Shown piece after piece: positions 1-12,640 of a DNA stretch of 64,000 nucleotides; within the stretch, counting starts at the first letter, position 1, and every line of letters starts with the position of its first letter. Under the pieces are notes generated by a model. That model worked only from the letters and a program-made list of their open reading frames with translations. It ran no database searches and was not told where the DNA came from. Where the stretch lies: positions 72,766,271-72,830,270 of the forward strand of contig NC_089742.1 in NCBI RefSeq assembly GCF_040412425.1. Direction: 5' to 3'. The DNA is from Macrobrachium rosenbergii (Eukaryota; Arthropoda; Malacostraca; Decapoda; Palaemonidae). The translations under genes and the position numbers were made by a program.

Positions 1-583
1 GAGGGCCTGCCTCCTCTGGATCCTCTGCCTCCTCTTCCTCTGGAGGAGGAGCGGGATGTTCCTCTACCTCTGAAGTACCCTCTAGCTCTCGTTCCCTTTG
101 CATTTTGGATCGACCGAAATGCCCCCTGGCTTTCATAAGAAGCGTTATAAGCTGGGGAGGAGACGTATGAAGGGGCAGCGAGAGGCTGATGGGCTGGTTG
201 GACCAGGACATACTGAGGTTGAGGTTGAGGTTGAGGTTGGGAGGTTGAGGGATGACCAGGGACGGGGACCTGGACAGCCTGCAATACAGTCTGAGTTGGG
301 AGCCGTTTGAACTTTTTGAACTTCTTCCCTGGCTTGGGATGAGTTCCGGCGGGCTCCGACTGCTTTCTCTTAGAGGATAAACCCCAACGGGAGCGGAGAC
401 TGGTTGGCCCTGGTTGCCTCGGCCAAGACTGCATCAACCTCTTCCTGGGGGAAGAGGTTAGCTCCCCAGATGGAGCTTTTTATGAGCCTGTTAGGCTCAT
501 GACGGATGGAAGCTGCCGAAAAGATGTGTTTCCGGCAGTTCAACCGGGCCTTGATGAAGTCATACAGGTCCTGTTGAAAACTC
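1..583 (-). pseudogene. DIRS-like Gag C-terminal tail (out of frame continuation)
   Basis: The tail continues the Gag reading after a frameshift near 580, with a second shift near 395. Visible segments in order are FSAASIRHEPNRLIKSS, a basic stretch (KKFKKFKRL), a repeated Pro-Gln run encoded by GAGGTT repeats near 216-250, YVLVQPAHQP, and an Arg-Gly-Ser rich end (FRGRGTSRSSSRGRG) at positions 1-80. The same order (RHEPNKL, QYVLVQPA, an Arg/Gly-rich end) appears in the copy at 57.5-58.0 kb, which supports it as real Gag. RG-rich tails commonly bind RNA; that function is inferred here. It runs off the window. Confidence 0.6.
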
Positions 584-1892
584 CCAAGAGAGATTTCGTC
601 AGTACCTGGAATAGTGGATCCTCACTATATACAACTGACGTTGCCTCTGCCAAAGTCAGAGAGTTTAAGGACCTACTAAGCCTGTCCTTAGACTCAGCTT
701 CAGCCTTCAGGAGCGACTCTGGGATTCTAGGGAGTTGCTCACTGAAGAGGTTAGAGGCGCAGTCAGGGTCCAGCCGAGTAACCGTAAAGGTATCCGGAGC
801 TGCTGCCCAATACTGAGAATCTCCGGGTAAGACAAGAGAGGTGGGATCTATCTCCCGGAGATGAGGAACTGGTTTACCCTCTACACAAGCTTGGTTGGTG
901 AGGGAGGCCACTTTAGAGGTGCACGGGGTGGGGAGAGCTTCTCCCAGAGAGAACATAGTGAATGCACCTTTTGCCGGAGTGAGCTTAGTATTCTCCGCCT
1001 GCCACTCCGACAAGGTCCGTAGTAGGGCTGACTGGGCCTGGTCCCTCGGGAAGATGACAGTTTCCTTGGGGACCTTATCAGACCGAATCCATGCCTCCTC
1101 AGTGAGCCTGGCATAACCTGCATAAGGTGATTTCAGGTTGGGAGGGAAGAATTCCAATTCCTCCAGCCTGCGAGTGCCTAGGCCCTCGATAGTGAGGGTA
1201 CCCTCATGCTGAGGGGCAAAGAGGGTCAGGCGCCAGGGGTTTCCTTTATCAAAAGGAGGCAGGCTGGAAGTGTCCGGGACGGAGAAGGGTTTGTTGGCCG
1301 CTCCGCCACTCATGAACCCGGAGATTAGAGTCCTTTGCGACTTAACCTCCTCTGACAAGGAGAGCACTGAAGCGTTTGATGAAGACAGCTGATTTGAGAG
1401 TTGCGACAGCTTGTCGTCAACCCTTTTGTCAAACTGCTTCATAAGAAGCTCTGCGAACGCTTCCGCATCAAAGGAAGGAGGGGTGGGAACCTCCTTACTA
1501 TGTTTGGTTCGTGCTCCCTTCCCAGAAGTAGAGGCCTTGCTCGTAGACGGCACGGGGCTAGGGGGCCGTGACGTCTTCGAGGGAACCTCGGAGCGGACTT
1601 TCTGGGATTTTAAGGTCTTTTTCTTTACAGTTTTGACCTTAGGGACGGTAGACCTTGCACCGTCCATAAGGTAAGAGGATTTCACAAATCCTCGGAAGGA
1701 AGAAGCAGTAGAAGAAGGATAGCTGAAAAGAAGGTCACCTGCCTCACTTACCCCCTTACCTGTCTGCAAGTCCAGGTCCACATTCATAGGTTCAAGATCG
1801 AGGTTAAGGGCCGCAACATCCTCGGCGACAACTCCGCATGCAGCGACTTCTTCTTGGGAGGGCTGCGTCATCTCCCGGATCCCAGCGATCAA
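540..1892 (-). CDS. DIRS-like Gag protein, N-terminal and central part
   Basis: This is a 450-codon open frame on the minus strand, the longest in the window. The product is probably the nucleic-acid-binding structural protein of the retrotransposon. Residues ~80-130 are rich in Lys, Ser, Thr and Pro (probably disordered). Residues ~140-190 form a Ser/Leu-rich stretch, possibly coiled coil. A central block containing RLTEEAWIRSDKVP and QSALLRTLSEWQA is almost identical to the Gag remnant at 56.9-57.1 kb, which shows conservation across copies. The annotated stop at 540 looks artificial: a frameshift near 580 lets the reading continue (DLYDFIKARLNCRK) toward position 1. The start at 1892 is simply the first Met; the similarity to copy 2 begins a little downstream (LEPMN). 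No cellular homologue is recognised. Confidence 0.68.
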   Translation of the reverse strand: MIAGIREMTQPSQEEVAACGVVAEDVAALNLDLEPMNVDLDLQTGKGVSEAGDLLFSYPSSTASSFRGFVKSSYLMDGARSTVPKVKTVKKKTLKSQKVRSEVPSKTSRPPSPVPSTSKASTSGKGARTKHSKEVPTPPSFDAEAFAELLMKQFDKRVDDKLSQLSNQLSSSNASVLSLSEEVKSQRTLISGFMSGGAANKPFSVPDTSSLPPFDKGNPWRLTLFAPQHEGTLTIEGLGTRRLEELEFFPPNLKSPYAGYARLTEEAWIRSDKVPKETVIFPRDQAQSALLRTLSEWQAENTKLTPAKGAFTMFSLGEALPTPCTSKVASLTNQACVEGKPVPHLREIDPTSLVLPGDSQYWAAAPDTFTVTRLDPDCASNLFSEQLPRIPESLLKAEAESKDRLSRSLNSLTLAEATSVVYSEDPLFQVLTKSLLGVFNRTCMTSSRPG

Positions 1893-4598
1893 GGGGGCGG
1901 CTATCTCGTCCGCAACCGAAGCCGAGATCCAGGCGCCGGGGAAGAGAACGTTGCAGACGTCCTTGGAGAGGATGTAGGGGCTTCCCTGCCCGGACGTTCC
2001 GCCTCGAAGCCGCTGACCCAGGTCTTAAGGGTCGACAAGGAGGAGTCCCGAGAGCTGCGGTCAATCTGGAAGGGGGAGAAAGTCAGGTGACTGAGCCTAC
2101 TAAAGGAGAATATGTTACAATTATCCATAAAAGACAAAACTGAGGTTAAACGTGAATCGGAAGTGGGAAACTAACTTACCGACTCATCTAGAACCTGTTC
2201 ATAGAGGGCGTAGCACACCTCACAACCATCCGGGTGCCAGACAGTCAGGTCCCCCACGTGGACTGCACAACCGGAGTGGGACCTGCACACTTCATGCCCA
2301 CTGGCTTGATTCAGCACAGCGGTGCACCCCTGCTCCTGACAACGCACCATCTGTAAGTTGACCGGTATATGAGTATGCTAATAGGACTGCCAGAGTAGAC
2401 TGCTGGAGCAGTGTCTTAGGATAATAGTTATCCCAGTAGATCCCGCCGGAGTTAACCGGGGAAATAAGGGGCTACTGGAACGTACACGATTAACTACCTA
2501 GAGGGACCACCGGAGTTAATCCGGAGCGACGGGGAAGGTCCCAAAAGGATAGTTAATCTACAAAACAATAATTAAATAATAAATATTAAATATATATATA
2601 TATAAAAAACAATATCCAGATAGGTCCTGCTGGAGTGAACCGGGGGGTTAAGGGGCCTACTGGAACATGCAAGAAAACCTAAAGGGACCGCCGGAGTTAA
2701 TCCGGAGAGACGGAAATGTCCCAAAAGGGTAGTGTATAAATATAACATAATTTATAATATATATATATAAAATGAATAAACATATCTGCGACTAGGGAAA
2801 GGTCAACTATAAAGTGGATATTTCCGCTTGGAGCCGGGAGGAGTCCTGTACTTCAATACGGTGATGGCAGAGGAGGTGTAGTGAGCACCGTCCGACCAAA
2901 CACCATACCCACCGGAGTGGAAGGCGACAAGGACATCCGACCACCTAGCAGAGAAAACACCAAGATAGTTAGCCAGCGGAGAGTAGATACTGGGACTATA
3001 GGTGTTCTAAATGAAAAGAACGAATATAAATGTCATAGCGTGTGAACGACGGAAGACAGTCAGGTGGGAAACACCAACTGGCAACCTGAACACAAATCTC
3101 TCCACTCGAGATATTGTTCTAAGAACGACTCTCGGTTGGGAAAAACGCGTACTGACACTAGGAGGGGGGGGGTGGTATAGGCCATGAGTGAAGGATCCAA
3201 GGTAGCGACCAGGGGGTGGGTAAGCACACCCCGGGCGCCATGAGATCCAACCTTCTCCCTGCGATCGGACGAACATGTACGAACGATACTGAGAGAGAGG
3301 AAGACGGGGAACACTCAAGGCCAAAAGCAAAGAAAGGGATGGGAAACAGGGGTGTGGTAGCACCCCCGGTCCCCGACTGTGGTCTCGAAGGGTGTGACCG
3401 GGTAAGGTCAGGACCGTAACGAGTGAACAGACCAATCAATGCAGAGGAAGGGGATATAAGGCTATGGCAAAAGGAACAGGATAAAACTCTCGGGCCTTGG
3501 TAAGTTAACATATAATATGAAAGCAAACCAAGGGTGGGAGAGGGTGGGGAGGGGAGAGGGTGGGGAGGGGGAGGAAGGAGAATGTGGTAGGAGAGGGGAT
3601 AAACATGAAGATGGAGAATAACCCGAAGATGTGGCTCGGATGAAGGTAGGCTACGCGAGAAACCTCGCTATTCCAGCTTAACCTTATTTAGGACTGTAGA
3701 GTCTAAACGGAAAGGCCGAAATAGGGAGAGGGAGAAGCGCAAGCCCAACTCACTAACCAAACGCCACATAAAGGGAGCTCCAACTATAGACCCTCCTACA
3801 CACTAAACCTTCTCTCCTAGCAAGGAAGAGATCGCCAAGCCACAACCTAGGCTAGCCTAACACAGCCAGAGGCTGAGGAAGGAAGCCCAGGGGAAGTATC
3901 TACTCCACTAGCCTAAAGTTAACCTATCCTAGGCAAAATAATAATGATCTAACTAATCATAAGAATATATGTAGAAGGGAAGACCAAGCCCAACGCGATA
4001 TGAGCGCGGAGGGAAAATGGCCGACCTCCCAGATAAAAATTACAGGATATAATCCGCAAATATCAAAGACATCCGTGCGCTAGGCTTAAAATAAGCTAGA
4101 TAAGCATAATTGTACCATCTCAAATAAAGTATCCAAGCACTGGAGGAAGGGAAGGTCCAATTATAACACGTATAATAAAGGATAAATAGCGGATAGGCCC
4201 GAGGGGGAAAAACTCGTAGCCTAAACGACAATGACCAAAACTTCCCCAGAGAAGGATAACAATAATATAAAGAACCCAATTGAATATATATATATAATAA
4301 GCAAAAGGGTACAACAAAAGAAAAGGAAGGGGAACGAAGCCCCGACCTAATCCCGCACCGACTGAAGGTCACATGGCGTCGGGAGAAGGGGATGAGACGG
4401 GCAATTAAATCCCTCTAATTATTAAATTAGAGGGAAATAAAGAGCCTCAACCGCCTAAAATAAAATACAGAGATGGTACTCAACTTAGGTGAAGAATCCA
4501 AGGAGGATGCCATAGCGAAACAATCAAATCAAGCGCATACAAGAACAGCACAACAATAGCGGACGCGTGCTAAAAGTGGAATGTGGGTGATGCCGGTT
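1893..4598 (-). other. Long 5' leader of DIRS-like copy 1, non-coding
   Basis: No convincing ORF lies between the Gag start and the terminal repeat; the short open frames here lack recognisable motifs. The leader of the other copy (54.1-56.2 kb) is also long, so a leader of 2-3 kb seems to be a family trait. It contains a two-unit tandem repeat (2437-2750) and a G-rich run of GGGAGAGGGTGGGGAGGGG type at 3535-3580. Confidence 0.45.
2432..2760. repeat. Two-unit tandem repeat, ~185 bp period, in the DIRS-like leader
   Basis: Each unit has the order GCCGGAGTTAACCGGGG, an AAGGGGC(C)TACTGGAAC block, GGGACC(A/G)CCGGAGTTAATC, then GTCCCAAAAGG(A/G)TAGT and an AT-rich tail ending in a short TA run. 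Units begin near 2440 and 2625. The repeated CCGGAGTTAA core occurs at least three times. Confidence 0.6.
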
Positions 4599-4866
4599 TG
4601 TTTACAGTCCGCGAGTGGTGCGGGGTTTGTAACGACACCTCACTCGGTGGGACTTTTGACATTGGGAATGTTTACAGGGCGGAGGCCTGTGATTGTGACA
4701 ATCTCACCCTTTCTCATACACGACTCCATATCATGGAGCTCGCACCGGGGGTAGTAACTCGGCTTAGCTTTTTAGCTTTTCTCTGGTATATTTAGCAATA
4801 GCTTTACCTAGAAATAAGTGCTGAAAGGTTATTTCACCGGGTGACACAGGTGGAAAACCCAGAAAT
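4599..4866 (-). repeat. Terminal repeat of DIRS-like copy 1
   Basis: The final ~110 bases match the right terminal repeat of the 53849-61812 element in order and spacing: CTCTGGTATAT, then TACCTAGAAA, then ATTTCACCGGGTGACA, ending with CAGAAA. The inner part is more divergent. The edge is placed at the terminal CAGAAA, which corresponds to the TTTCTG start of the left end of the other copy. Confidence 0.6.
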
Positions 4867-6480
4867 AAACCATACTGTAGTTAAGAGTAACTCTTAGAAG
4901 GTCTATAATTTATAAACCAGAGTTACTATGTCTACATTCCACTTTATACACAGGAAAGTCCCATATAGACAAAAGGTAGTACCTTGAATGACTAAATTCG
5001 TGGGAAAAACAGCAGTAAAACCTGAAAATTTTATGTCTTAAAAGATGCAACAAAGCAAAAAAAGTGAAATTTTAAGGTGAACATGATCATTTTTCCAGTT
5101 TTTTTATTTCATTCCTGCCACTTACACAGAATCAACTTTAAATTACACTAAAACATTAAGAAGCAGATAGAGCTCTGACTTTGTGAACAAGAACCTTGAT
5201 CTGTGATCATTTGCCACCTGATGCATTACCTACGTCCATTTGATAGTGTTCCTATCGACTTGGTTATTATTAACATGTTCAACAGAAATAAAAAGTCTGG
5301 AAACACCTATCCTGGAGTCGCTGGTTCTCAGGAGGTACAGTTGTTATCCTCTAACATGGGAAAAGAATGAATGGATTCTTGGAAATTATCTGGGATCATA
5401 ATTTTAATGTTAATTGGTGCCAACTTTATTAAATATAAAATTTGAATGAACTGAATGGTAAAAATGCACTGACTTGCTGATACTCATAAATTTTCATGAT
5501 ATATCCATTACTATTATTGAAATAATTTTGTTCTCCCTCACGTTGTGATTAATGGGGAACCTCCCTCATTTCAGTTCTGATGTGATAAAGTTAAGTATAC
5601 CTATTTCTGATGTGATGAGGTTTGTCTCGACAAGAGATTGATTGACATTGTTGGCACTTGCAGTTGCACTATTGACTGCTTTTCTGGAAGACTGCAGAAC
5701 AGTGCCTTAGATTGTGGTACAAATTATTGTGCAGTTTAAGAGTACCTTCATAAGGCTTCTAGCTGCAATACCAGTGCAAAGCACCATAAACATTTGGTGG
5801 TAACCACATATGCAAGTCATTACTGATAATAGACATTTTTAGAGCTTGAAGTAGTGGTGTCTGTGCAGCTTTCTTTATTCCTAACATTTGTGTCTTGTGT
5901 GCTGAAATTGCCAAAGTGAACTGAAATAAAAGGGAAAGCCTAAAAATTATTAGGGTTATAGATTGATACTGGTTAGGCAGGATTGTTTAGTATGGTATAG
6001 TCTACAGGAGTATAAAGTTAACCTGTACATACTGTAAAGTTTGTAAATCAAACTAGGATATAAACCTATAGGTTGAGTAGTGATTATTTGACTTTACTCC
6101 CCAAGACTGCTGATCTAGTCTACTGCTCTTGCTCTGCACCTCAATATCATAACCTGTCCCCAAGTAAATAAAAACCAATATAACACCAACATGTTCAATT
6201 TGCATTTGATCATGCTGGGCCTTGCTGGCAGAAGGTCCTGTACCAGTGGTATGGCTGCCCTGGCCAGCCCAGTCAGCCTGGCTAGCCAGGCTAGTTCTGG
6301 TACACCTTGGTTCTGGGGAACCCTGGGTAGCAGTTGCACCCTTGTGCAAAGCAATGGGTGCAACAGTGCTCACAACATTAGTTTAAGTCCTACCAGTCTT
6401 CTCCACAAAAGAGGACTGACTGCTGAAAGCCTTACGAGCCTTCCTGCACAGAGAACCAGACACAGAGCTTCAGCACCCAT
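4867..6480. other. No recognisable gene or element
   Basis: AT-rich sequence with no ORF above noise and no terminal repeats that I could see. A GC-richer stretch at 6210-6330 has repeated GGCCAGCC/GGCTAGCC words but no coding motif. Confidence 0.4.
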
Positions 6481-6485
6481 CCAAC

Positions 6486-7649
6486 ACTTCATCTCCACCC
6501 CTTCCCAGCTAGGGAAATTGCTTCCGAGCTCCACCCACTTTCCAAAACAACCACTTCTCCGAGGTCCACCCACCTTCCAAAACAACCACTTCTCTGAGTG
6601 AATTCCTCTTCAAAGCCTTTACTGACCCTCTTCTCCCATGGCACCCAGCCATCTGACCCACCCCCCAAAATCTTGGAAACTTGTTGAGGCTTCTCCCACC
6701 CCAAAAACCTTTCCTCAGTCTGTTTATAAGTGTAAGCAGTGTTACCTACATTTTCCTAAGCCGTACAGTATTGTCAACCATTGGAGAGCAGTTATTTGCA
6801 ATTTTTATTTGTTATATCTTTGGGGCCTTGGTCCCAGGTCCATTTGTTAGATAATGCTGAGTTGTGGATAATGGTGATGATAATGCTGAGTTGTGGATAA
6901 TGGTGATCTGGATAATTAAGGGATTACTATACTTCATGTTTAAGTAAAATCCCTCAAAATCACAAAACAGCCGTTTCCCAATTTCTTTGTTTATGTCATA
7001 CTCGATGTTTATGCCAATTCTTTGATAAGAGGTTGCTAATTATATGAGACGGTTATGAATTGTTACATAAGCAATATGTTTGATCATTCTGTTTGAAAGC
7101 CTAGCCTACTACAGTCCACAAACATTAAAAGTTTCTCTTCTAGCATAGCCTAGTACAGTATTATGATCTGCTGAAAATGAAATTCATTCAGTAAGTGAAA
7201 GGTTTTAAAATTTTTTACTTTCATTTATTTAACAAGATGAGATTACAGAGGAAAAGAAGTTAGCCTATGTTAACTGGGCTATCACCCTATATTTATATTT
7301 TTAGTTTATATTGTACGTATTTGCCAGTGACAACTGTCCAAAGCAACGTCATTTTAAGAAAACTAATAAAAAGTTAACAATTTTCTGTTTCACTAGAGTT
7401 AATAATTTTTCATTTTACCTCGTATAATATCATTAAAACTTTACTTGTATGCCTGTGTGTATGGGTTTTTACGTCTACATGTGGCATTTCATCAATGTCG
7501 ACATTACCATGTCTACATAGTGTGTGCCTTCGTTGTTGTGTTTCTCAGCGCAGTATCACATTTCCCATTACTTTGCTTGATTTACTGTACAGTATTTCAC
7601 TACAAGTTTAGTTGATTCTAAGTATGATTATCACACATTTCATAACAGT
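6486..7649. repeat. Unclassified dispersed repeat, copy A
   Basis: This stretch parallels 11905-12640 through a shared order of words: TTCCAAAACAACC, CTTCTCTGAGTGA, a CCATGG/CCATGGTG-GCCCAGCCATC block, TAAGCAGTGTTACC, TTTTCCT(A/G)AG, ATATCTTTGGGG, then CTGAGTTG and AAATCC(C/A)TCAAAAT. Pieces near 6937-6985 and 7590-7660 also recur at 23900-23950 and 26260-26320, on either side of a TTAA element. No coding capacity was seen. Its class is unknown. Confidence 0.5.
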
Positions 7650-8149
7650 ACACAAGAGATATAATTTTTTTTTCTTCGTTTTTAACGTGCTTTTTCCCAT
7701 TTTTATATGGGGTAAGCACGATGCCTTCTTTTGAAGGACTTTGATTTGGCGGTGGGGTAGGCCGTAGCCTCGATCGGCTGCCCTGCCTGACATCGCTTAG
7801 ACCCTGGTAGCGAATGTGTACATGTTACCAAATCCCCAGCTCCCTTTCTCCCAGCAGCGAGGAGAACTGGGCGGGTAGGTTGACAGTTCGAGGCGTGTGA
7901 GGTGTCTGTTATGTTTTTAGTAGATGTTGGAGTGGCTTTGTTTATGTGTGTATTAGTCTGTAACACCCATTTGCTTTCAGCAAACCTATCCGTTGATTAC
8001 ATACGTAATCCCGGGGTGTCTACACGGATAGCAAAGTGTCCGCCTTCTCTGACTGGTCGGCTGCAGGGATTGAACCCTCGCCATAGACTTCTATGAAGTC
8101 TGAGGTTGCTGCTTCTACCAACCGAGCCATTGAGGCTCACACAAGAGAT
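7650..8149 (-). mobile_element. tRNA-derived SINE with 11-bp target-site duplication
   Basis: The SINE lies on the minus strand, 7661-8138 (478 bp). Its head (right end) reads like a tRNA gene: A-box-like TGGCTCGGTTGGTAGA and B-box-like GGTTCAATCCC, the two internal RNA polymerase III promoter elements. The body contains a GC-rich core (around 7730-7880), and the left end is an A-rich tail (poly-T run at 7668 on the plus strand). Both sides carry the perfect direct repeat ACACAAGAGAT (7650-7660 and 8139-8149), the mark of LINE-assisted insertion. It inserted into dispersed repeat copy A. A fragment of the same core occurs at 9861-9998. Confidence 0.75.
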
Positions 8150-8273
<124 letters not shown>

Positions 8274-8294
8274 TGTCTATTCCTGTAATACTAG

Positions 8295-8412
8295 TGTAAT
8301 ATGAATATAAGAAGGCCCATAAAACACTATTTAAACGTTGAAACCATATATTTCGGGCACTTGCTTCTGTGCCCCTGTTCACTGGTAGAATATGGACAGA
8401 TGTGATGTTACA
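8295..8412 (+). repeat. Inverted flanking repeat of the Penelope-like element, left copy
   Basis: It pairs with 10023-10130 in reverse complement with only a few differences, including a short gap after CATATATTTC. Penelope elements are known to carry terminal repeats in direct or inverted arrangement; that is the likely origin. Confidence 0.75.
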
Positions 8413-8529
8413 AGGGTATATATACAAAACATAAAGGTGTGGCCTTATGGCTCCGATGGTATGAAGGTGACCGTTTCCTAAGGAGGAGAAAGACCAATTC
8501 CCTAGTGGTTTTTGGCCTCATTAGCTCCC

Positions 8530-8975
8530 GTTTGGCGATGGATCTGGTGGTCGCGTTTCTTGGGTCATCTTCTTCAGGAGGGGTCTGAGGATTAAGGCGT
8601 CGATGTCGTCCGATTTCCAATGTCCTCCTGACAGGTTCATATTGTTGGTTTGATTGATGATAGCAGATTCCAGCATCTTTCTTTTGTACGGACAGCTACT
8701 TTTGAAAACCAACTCCGCCCTACTCCAGTTTATGACATGTCCTGTATTTCTGATATGTAGGAAAATCCCCGAACTCTCCGAAGCGTAACGTACTGATCTT
8801 TTGCGTTCTGTTATTCTTTGCGAGAGCGATCTACCTGTCTCACCTACGTAAATGTCATTACAATTGCTACACGGTATCCTGTAAACTCCGGCTTCTTCCC
8901 CTTTTTTATTTAAGTATACGTTAATGAGCGAACTCCCGATGGATTTGGGATAATGGAAAATGAAGGGATTGTTAG
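8530..8975 (-). pseudogene. GIY-YIG endonuclease domain of the Penelope-like element
   Basis: Minus-strand translation gives GVYRIPCSNCNDIYVGETGRS, then ITERKRSVRYA, then a His-containing segment (IFLHIRNTGHVINW) and KRKMLESAIINQ. The paired Cys residues before IYVGETGR and the Gly-Glu-Thr-Gly-Arg block are standard for the nuclease that nicks the target in Penelope-like elements. The final part (MLESAIINQTNNMNLSGG) reads in an overlapping frame, so at least one frameshift is present. The protein would act in the nucleus to open the insertion site. This copy is probably inactive. Confidence 0.72.
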
Positions 8976-9179
8976 ACCTGAGTTGTTGGTGGCTTTTGGA
9001 TGTTTTCGTCAGACGGAAGCTTTATTTTGTTGTTGAAATCTATTTGTCTGTTGTGAGTGGGACCTCTACAGTATATTTTATTCGCTCTGTTAATAGCCCT
9101 CTCGATAATGTGTGGTGGATAGAGCAGTTGCGTTAGGTGTTGGCGGATCGTGTTGAATTCTTTATCTAGGTACTCATTT

Positions 9180-9800
9180 GAACACATCCTAAGTCCTCTG
9201 AGGAATAAGTTGCACCCTACCATGATTTTTACGGAGACGTCGTGGTAGCTTAAGAAATGAATGTAGGAAACAGCGAAGGTGTGGTTTTCTATATACTGTA
9301 AATGCATATCTGTTCTGTTTTCTTATGATCAATACATCTAGGAACGGCAGTTTTCCGTCCTTTTCCCATTCCGTTTTAAATTTTATGGTCGGAACTAGCG
9401 AATTTAGCCTATTAAAAATTCATTCAAGTCCCCAGCTATTGTCCCAGAAAGTAAAGATATCATCTACGTATCTAAGCCAGATCATATTACGGGGTTTGAT
9501 AGACAACAAAACTTCTGTTTCGAAATATTCCATGTACAAGTTTGCTAGAAGGGGTGATAGGGGACTTCCCATGCTACAGCCAAATTTTTGTTTGTAAAAA
9601 TTACCATTGAAAGAAAACACGTTGTTAGTTACACAGAGGTTGATAAGTTTTAAAGTTTTATCTATGCCAAGAGGAAAATGGTCTTCATATGGTTGTAACT
9701 TCCTCTCTAAGAAAGACAACACGTCGGCAATCGGGACTTTAGTAAATAATGACTCGACGTCTAGGCTGAGCAATTTGATGTTGTCTAGGCTGAGCAATTT
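9180..9800 (-). pseudogene. Reverse transcriptase of the Penelope-like element
   Basis: The minus-strand reading shows, in order, LSLDVESLFTKVPI (motif A, catalytic Asp), GCSMGSPLSPLLANLYMEYFE (motif B), WLRYVDDIFTFW (motif C with YVDD) and, after a stop near 9420 and a frame change, KLPFLDVLI followed by FTVYRKP. The LPFLDV block is a hallmark of Penelope-like reverse transcriptases. The open part (9420-9797) is 125 codons. The N-terminal region is missing or unrecognisable and the C-terminal part is split over frames, so the copy is dead. The catalytic Asp residues of motifs A and C are intact. Confidence 0.8.
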
Positions 9801-9860
9801 GATGTTGTTTGAGGGGATGTTTTTTAAACTATTAATTTTTTATATAAATCTTCTTCTTCT

Positions 9861-9998
9861 TCAGCATGTTTGACATGCCTTCTTTTGAGGACTTTTGATG
9901 AGAAGGTTCCTAGAAAGGGTGATAACAGGTCCGACCCAACGCGCCCTTTCTTCCCAGCAGCGAGAAGTTATTGCGTGGGTATGGCGAGAGGCATTTTG
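9861..9998 (-). repeat. SINE core fragment
   Basis: It shares GCCTTCTTTTGA(A)GGACTTTGAT and CCCTTTCT(T)CCCAGCAGCGAG with the full SINE at 7661-8138, same orientation. It lacks the tRNA-like head, so it is a 3' fragment lying within the Penelope-like element. Confidence 0.6.
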
Positions 9999-10022
9999 AT
10001 AATTTGCACATGATTGTACATG

Positions 10023-11367
<1,345 letters not shown>

Positions 11368-11449
11368 TATATATATACATACCATATCTTCTTTTTCTTT
11401 GTGCTTGATGTATTTCAAGTTGCAGTAAAGTAGTGTACTAATACTTTAA

Positions 11450-11850
11450 TAAAATGTGGAAATATCACACTTGTAAAAATACAAAACAAAACAAGCTCTA
11501 CCAAACTCACTAAGGCCAGAGAATGAGTGTTTCTGTAAATACAAAACCTATGCATATGATTGTGTTTATCTTTTGGGTTGTAAAGATAAAAAATGTGAAA
11601 ATACAGTAAAAATATAAGTGAGAATAGATAATATATTCATAATCAGAAGCGAAGTCACACACAACAAAACTAACTCTAGCAAGTTCACTGATGCTAGCGA
11701 GTGTGTGCATACAAATGTACCCTATGCACACGATTGAGTGTATCTTTTGGGCTGTAAAAATAACGACAGAGAAAATACTGCAAAAATCTAAATGAAAATA
11801 GCATTACATATAAACAAAAAAACTTATAAGTGCAACAATATGAAGCAAAA
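11450..11850. repeat. Diverged tandem duplication, ~177 bp period
   Basis: Two units share CTCTA(C/G)CAA-CTCACT, CCTATGCA(T/C)A(T/C)GATTG and TATCTTTTGGG(T/C)TGTAAA followed by AAAATAC(A/T)G. A third partial unit may start near 11800. No coding content. Confidence 0.5.
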
Positions 11851-11904
11851 AAGCTCCAGCAACTCAAACGTATACCTAGCCCTCTTCACCTGCATCCTAA
11901 CCAG

Positions 11905-12640
<736 letters not shown>

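Larger units (their letters stand above)
1..4866 (-). mobile_element. DIRS-like retrotransposon, 5' part (copy 1), truncated by window edge
   Basis: Read on the minus strand, this is the 5' part of a tyrosine-recombinase retrotransposon. It starts with a terminal repeat near 4866, continues with about 3 kb of non-coding leader, then a Gag-like ORF, and leaves the window at position 1 before any reverse transcriptase. The family link comes from two comparisons within the window. Its Gag shares long stretches with the degraded Gag at 56.2-58.1 kb. Its right end (motif ATTTCACCGGGTGACA near 4831, ending CCCAGAAA) matches the terminal repeat of the 53849-61812 element. The reverse transcriptase and recombinase of this copy lie outside the window. 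Confidence 0.72.

Noticed and set aside
3007..3526. Overlapping minus-strand open frames of 84-142 codons in the DIRS leader
   Set aside because: Several frames are open at once in GC-rich leader sequence, with no recognisable motif and no counterpart in the other copy.
6191..6601. 136-codon plus-strand open frame
   Set aside because: It covers a GC-rich word repeat and part of the dispersed repeat; the parallel copy at 11.9 kb does not keep the frame.
8065..8138. Possible free-standing tRNA gene on the minus strand
   Set aside because: The A and B box are present, but the sequence continues into a SINE body with A-rich tail and target duplications, so it is the SINE head.
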